Assembly (NCBI GenBank): GCA_028691575.1
Contig: JAQUYY010000020.1
Location: 1 to 14,673 of the forward strand
Length of the DNA stretch: 14,673 nucleotides
DNA from: Candidatus Gastranaerophilales bacterium
Lineage (GTDB): Bacteria; Cyanobacteriota; Vampirovibrionia; Gastranaerophilales; JAQUYY01
Direction of reading: 5' to 3'
Below, piece after piece: positions 14,006 to 14,673 of this stretch. Each line of letters starts with the position of its first letter. Position 1 is the stretch's first letter. Below the pieces are notes generated by a model. The model searched no databases. It was not told the origin of the DNA and saw only the letters and a list, made by a program, of their open reading frames with translations. A program made the position numbers and the translations under genes.

Positions 14006-14560
14006 TCACAATATTAAACTTTCCACACTTTCTTCTTCGAGGTCTTCAATATAACATTCTAAATTGCCTTTGATTTTTTCAAAAATAGCAATTAAATAAG
14101 GTGATAACGTTTCGATTGAAATATTACTGCCAACGGGAAAATTATGATATCTAATCATGTGCTGTTTTATGTTTGATATTTCATCTTCTCCTAAATATAA
14201 AAATGGGTCAGATTTTGAATAATCATGAAATATTGATAAATGGATAAAACCACATCCGAATTTATATACAGAATCAGCCCAACCGTGTAGCTTTTGAGTT
14301 GCATTAACTATAGCCCTATCAGTAATTTGAGATTTTCCTAATTTCCATTTTTCGCCATCTAAAGTTAATGCCATTAACTTGTTTCTTGTTTCAAGGTTTT
14401 GAGTAAGTAAAAATATTACTCTTACCATTGAATCTAACTCTTGTCTTAAAATAGAAATCATCTGCCCATACAGATTTTCTTTATTGAGAATTAAAATAGA
14501 TTTACTATGCTCTTCTGAGCGCTTTCTAATCAATTCACAAAATTTTTGCAAGTTAGACAT
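14006..14560 (-). CDS. uncharacterised alpha-helical protein in an operon with an S24 repressor
   Basis: 184-residue protein that I do not recognise with a function. It has no signal peptide or membrane segment and appears mainly helical. Distinct patches are RQELDSMVRVIFLL (about 39-52), HGWADSVYKFGCGFIHLS (about 91-108) and FHDY soon after, then a Glu-rich C-terminus (DLEEESVE). The ATG lies 3 bases after the stop codon of the upstream gene, whose C-terminus is that of an S24 phage-type repressor, so the two are one operon. Such repressor-linked genes are often lysogenic conversion, superinfection-exclusion or defence functions; this is inference from position. The helical, His-containing centre recalls HEPN-like proteins loosely, but no clear R-X4-6-H catalytic motif is seen. 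Confidence 0.7.
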   Translation of the reverse strand: MSNLQKFCELIRKRSEEHSKSILILNKENLYGQMISILRQELDSMVRVIFLLTQNLETRNKLMALTLDGEKWKLGKSQITDRAIVNATQKLHGWADSVYKFGCGFIHLSIFHDYSKSDPFLYLGEDEISNIKQHMIRYHNFPVGSNISIETLSPYLIAIFEKIKGNLECYIEDLEEESVESLIL

Positions 14561-14563
14561 AAT

Positions 14564-14673
14564 TTATTCCAATCCAATACTTCTTCCATACCAAACAACT
14601 TTGCCGATAATTTTAATATCCTGGCTTTCATCTGCAAGGTCAATGATATATGAATCATAGTTTTTTTTGTCGC
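14564..14673 (-). CDS. C-terminus of a second S24/LexA-like phage repressor (cut by window end)
   Basis: 35 residues plus stop are present (stop 14564-14566); the rest lies beyond the window. The visible part is KNYDSYIIDL, then DIKIIGKVVWYGRSIGLE, which matches the end of S24-type repressors where I-IIGKVVW-GR forms the last strand. The complete repressor at 11628-12215 ends with the related IIGKVIFR, but the sequences otherwise differ, so it is not a recent copy. It is followed after 3 bases by the 184-residue gene. Catalytic residues and the HTH cannot be checked. Confidence 0.72.
   Translation of the reverse strand, partial: DKKNYDSYIIDLADESQDIKIIGKVVWYGRSIGLE

Noticed and set aside
1..14673. 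CRISPR array or toxin-antitoxin pair
   Set aside because: No regularly spaced repeat of 20 bases or more was seen, and no small overlapping gene pair with toxin or antitoxin features.

Overview
The window is A+T-rich bacterial chromosome that grades into a prophage-like tail. The best lineage guess is a gut-type Vampirovibrionia / Melainabacteria (Gastranaerophilales-like) bacterium. This is an inference from two type IV pilin-like proteins with the N-terminal form common in that group, the low G+C, and an apparent tRNA 3' end without an encoded CCA, as in relatives of cyanobacteria. No similarity search was possible.

Region 1 (1-3734): the 3' tip of a probable tRNA (1-18) is followed by a promoter and a prepilin gene (+). 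Next comes a leftward cbiM-cbiQ-cbiO operon encoding a minimal ECF cobalt/nickel importer, then a second prepilin gene (+). The two prepilins share a 29-residue identical N-terminal block but differ silently in 16 of those 29 codons, so they are old paralogues under strong selection.

Region 2 (3745-9008): five leftward genes are tightly packed and may be co-transcribed: grpE, dnaJ, a secreted seven-bladed beta-propeller protein, a SAM-dependent O-methyltransferase, and a bifunctional GDP-mannose enzyme (manC/algA type). They join protein-folding stress, an exported protein and surface-sugar precursor supply.

Region 3 (9189-11184): tyrS (-) and a divergent LuxR-type regulator (+) with a degenerate receiver domain.

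Region 4 (11185-14673): mobile DNA. A 443-base gene-free stretch with short repeats is followed by a leftward LexA/CI-like S24 repressor. A divergent control region holds a strong inverted repeat on the promoters. Rightward from it run a 33-codon ORF that looks like a cut-off Cro-type HTH gene, a Ner-like HTH protein and a Mu-type transposase that stops inside its catalytic domain. After a 219-base gap come a leftward gene of unknown function and, directly upstream of it and cut by the window end, the C-terminus of a second S24 repressor. The layout is that of a decayed Mu-like transposable prophage next to, or overlapping, another regulated phage or defence module.
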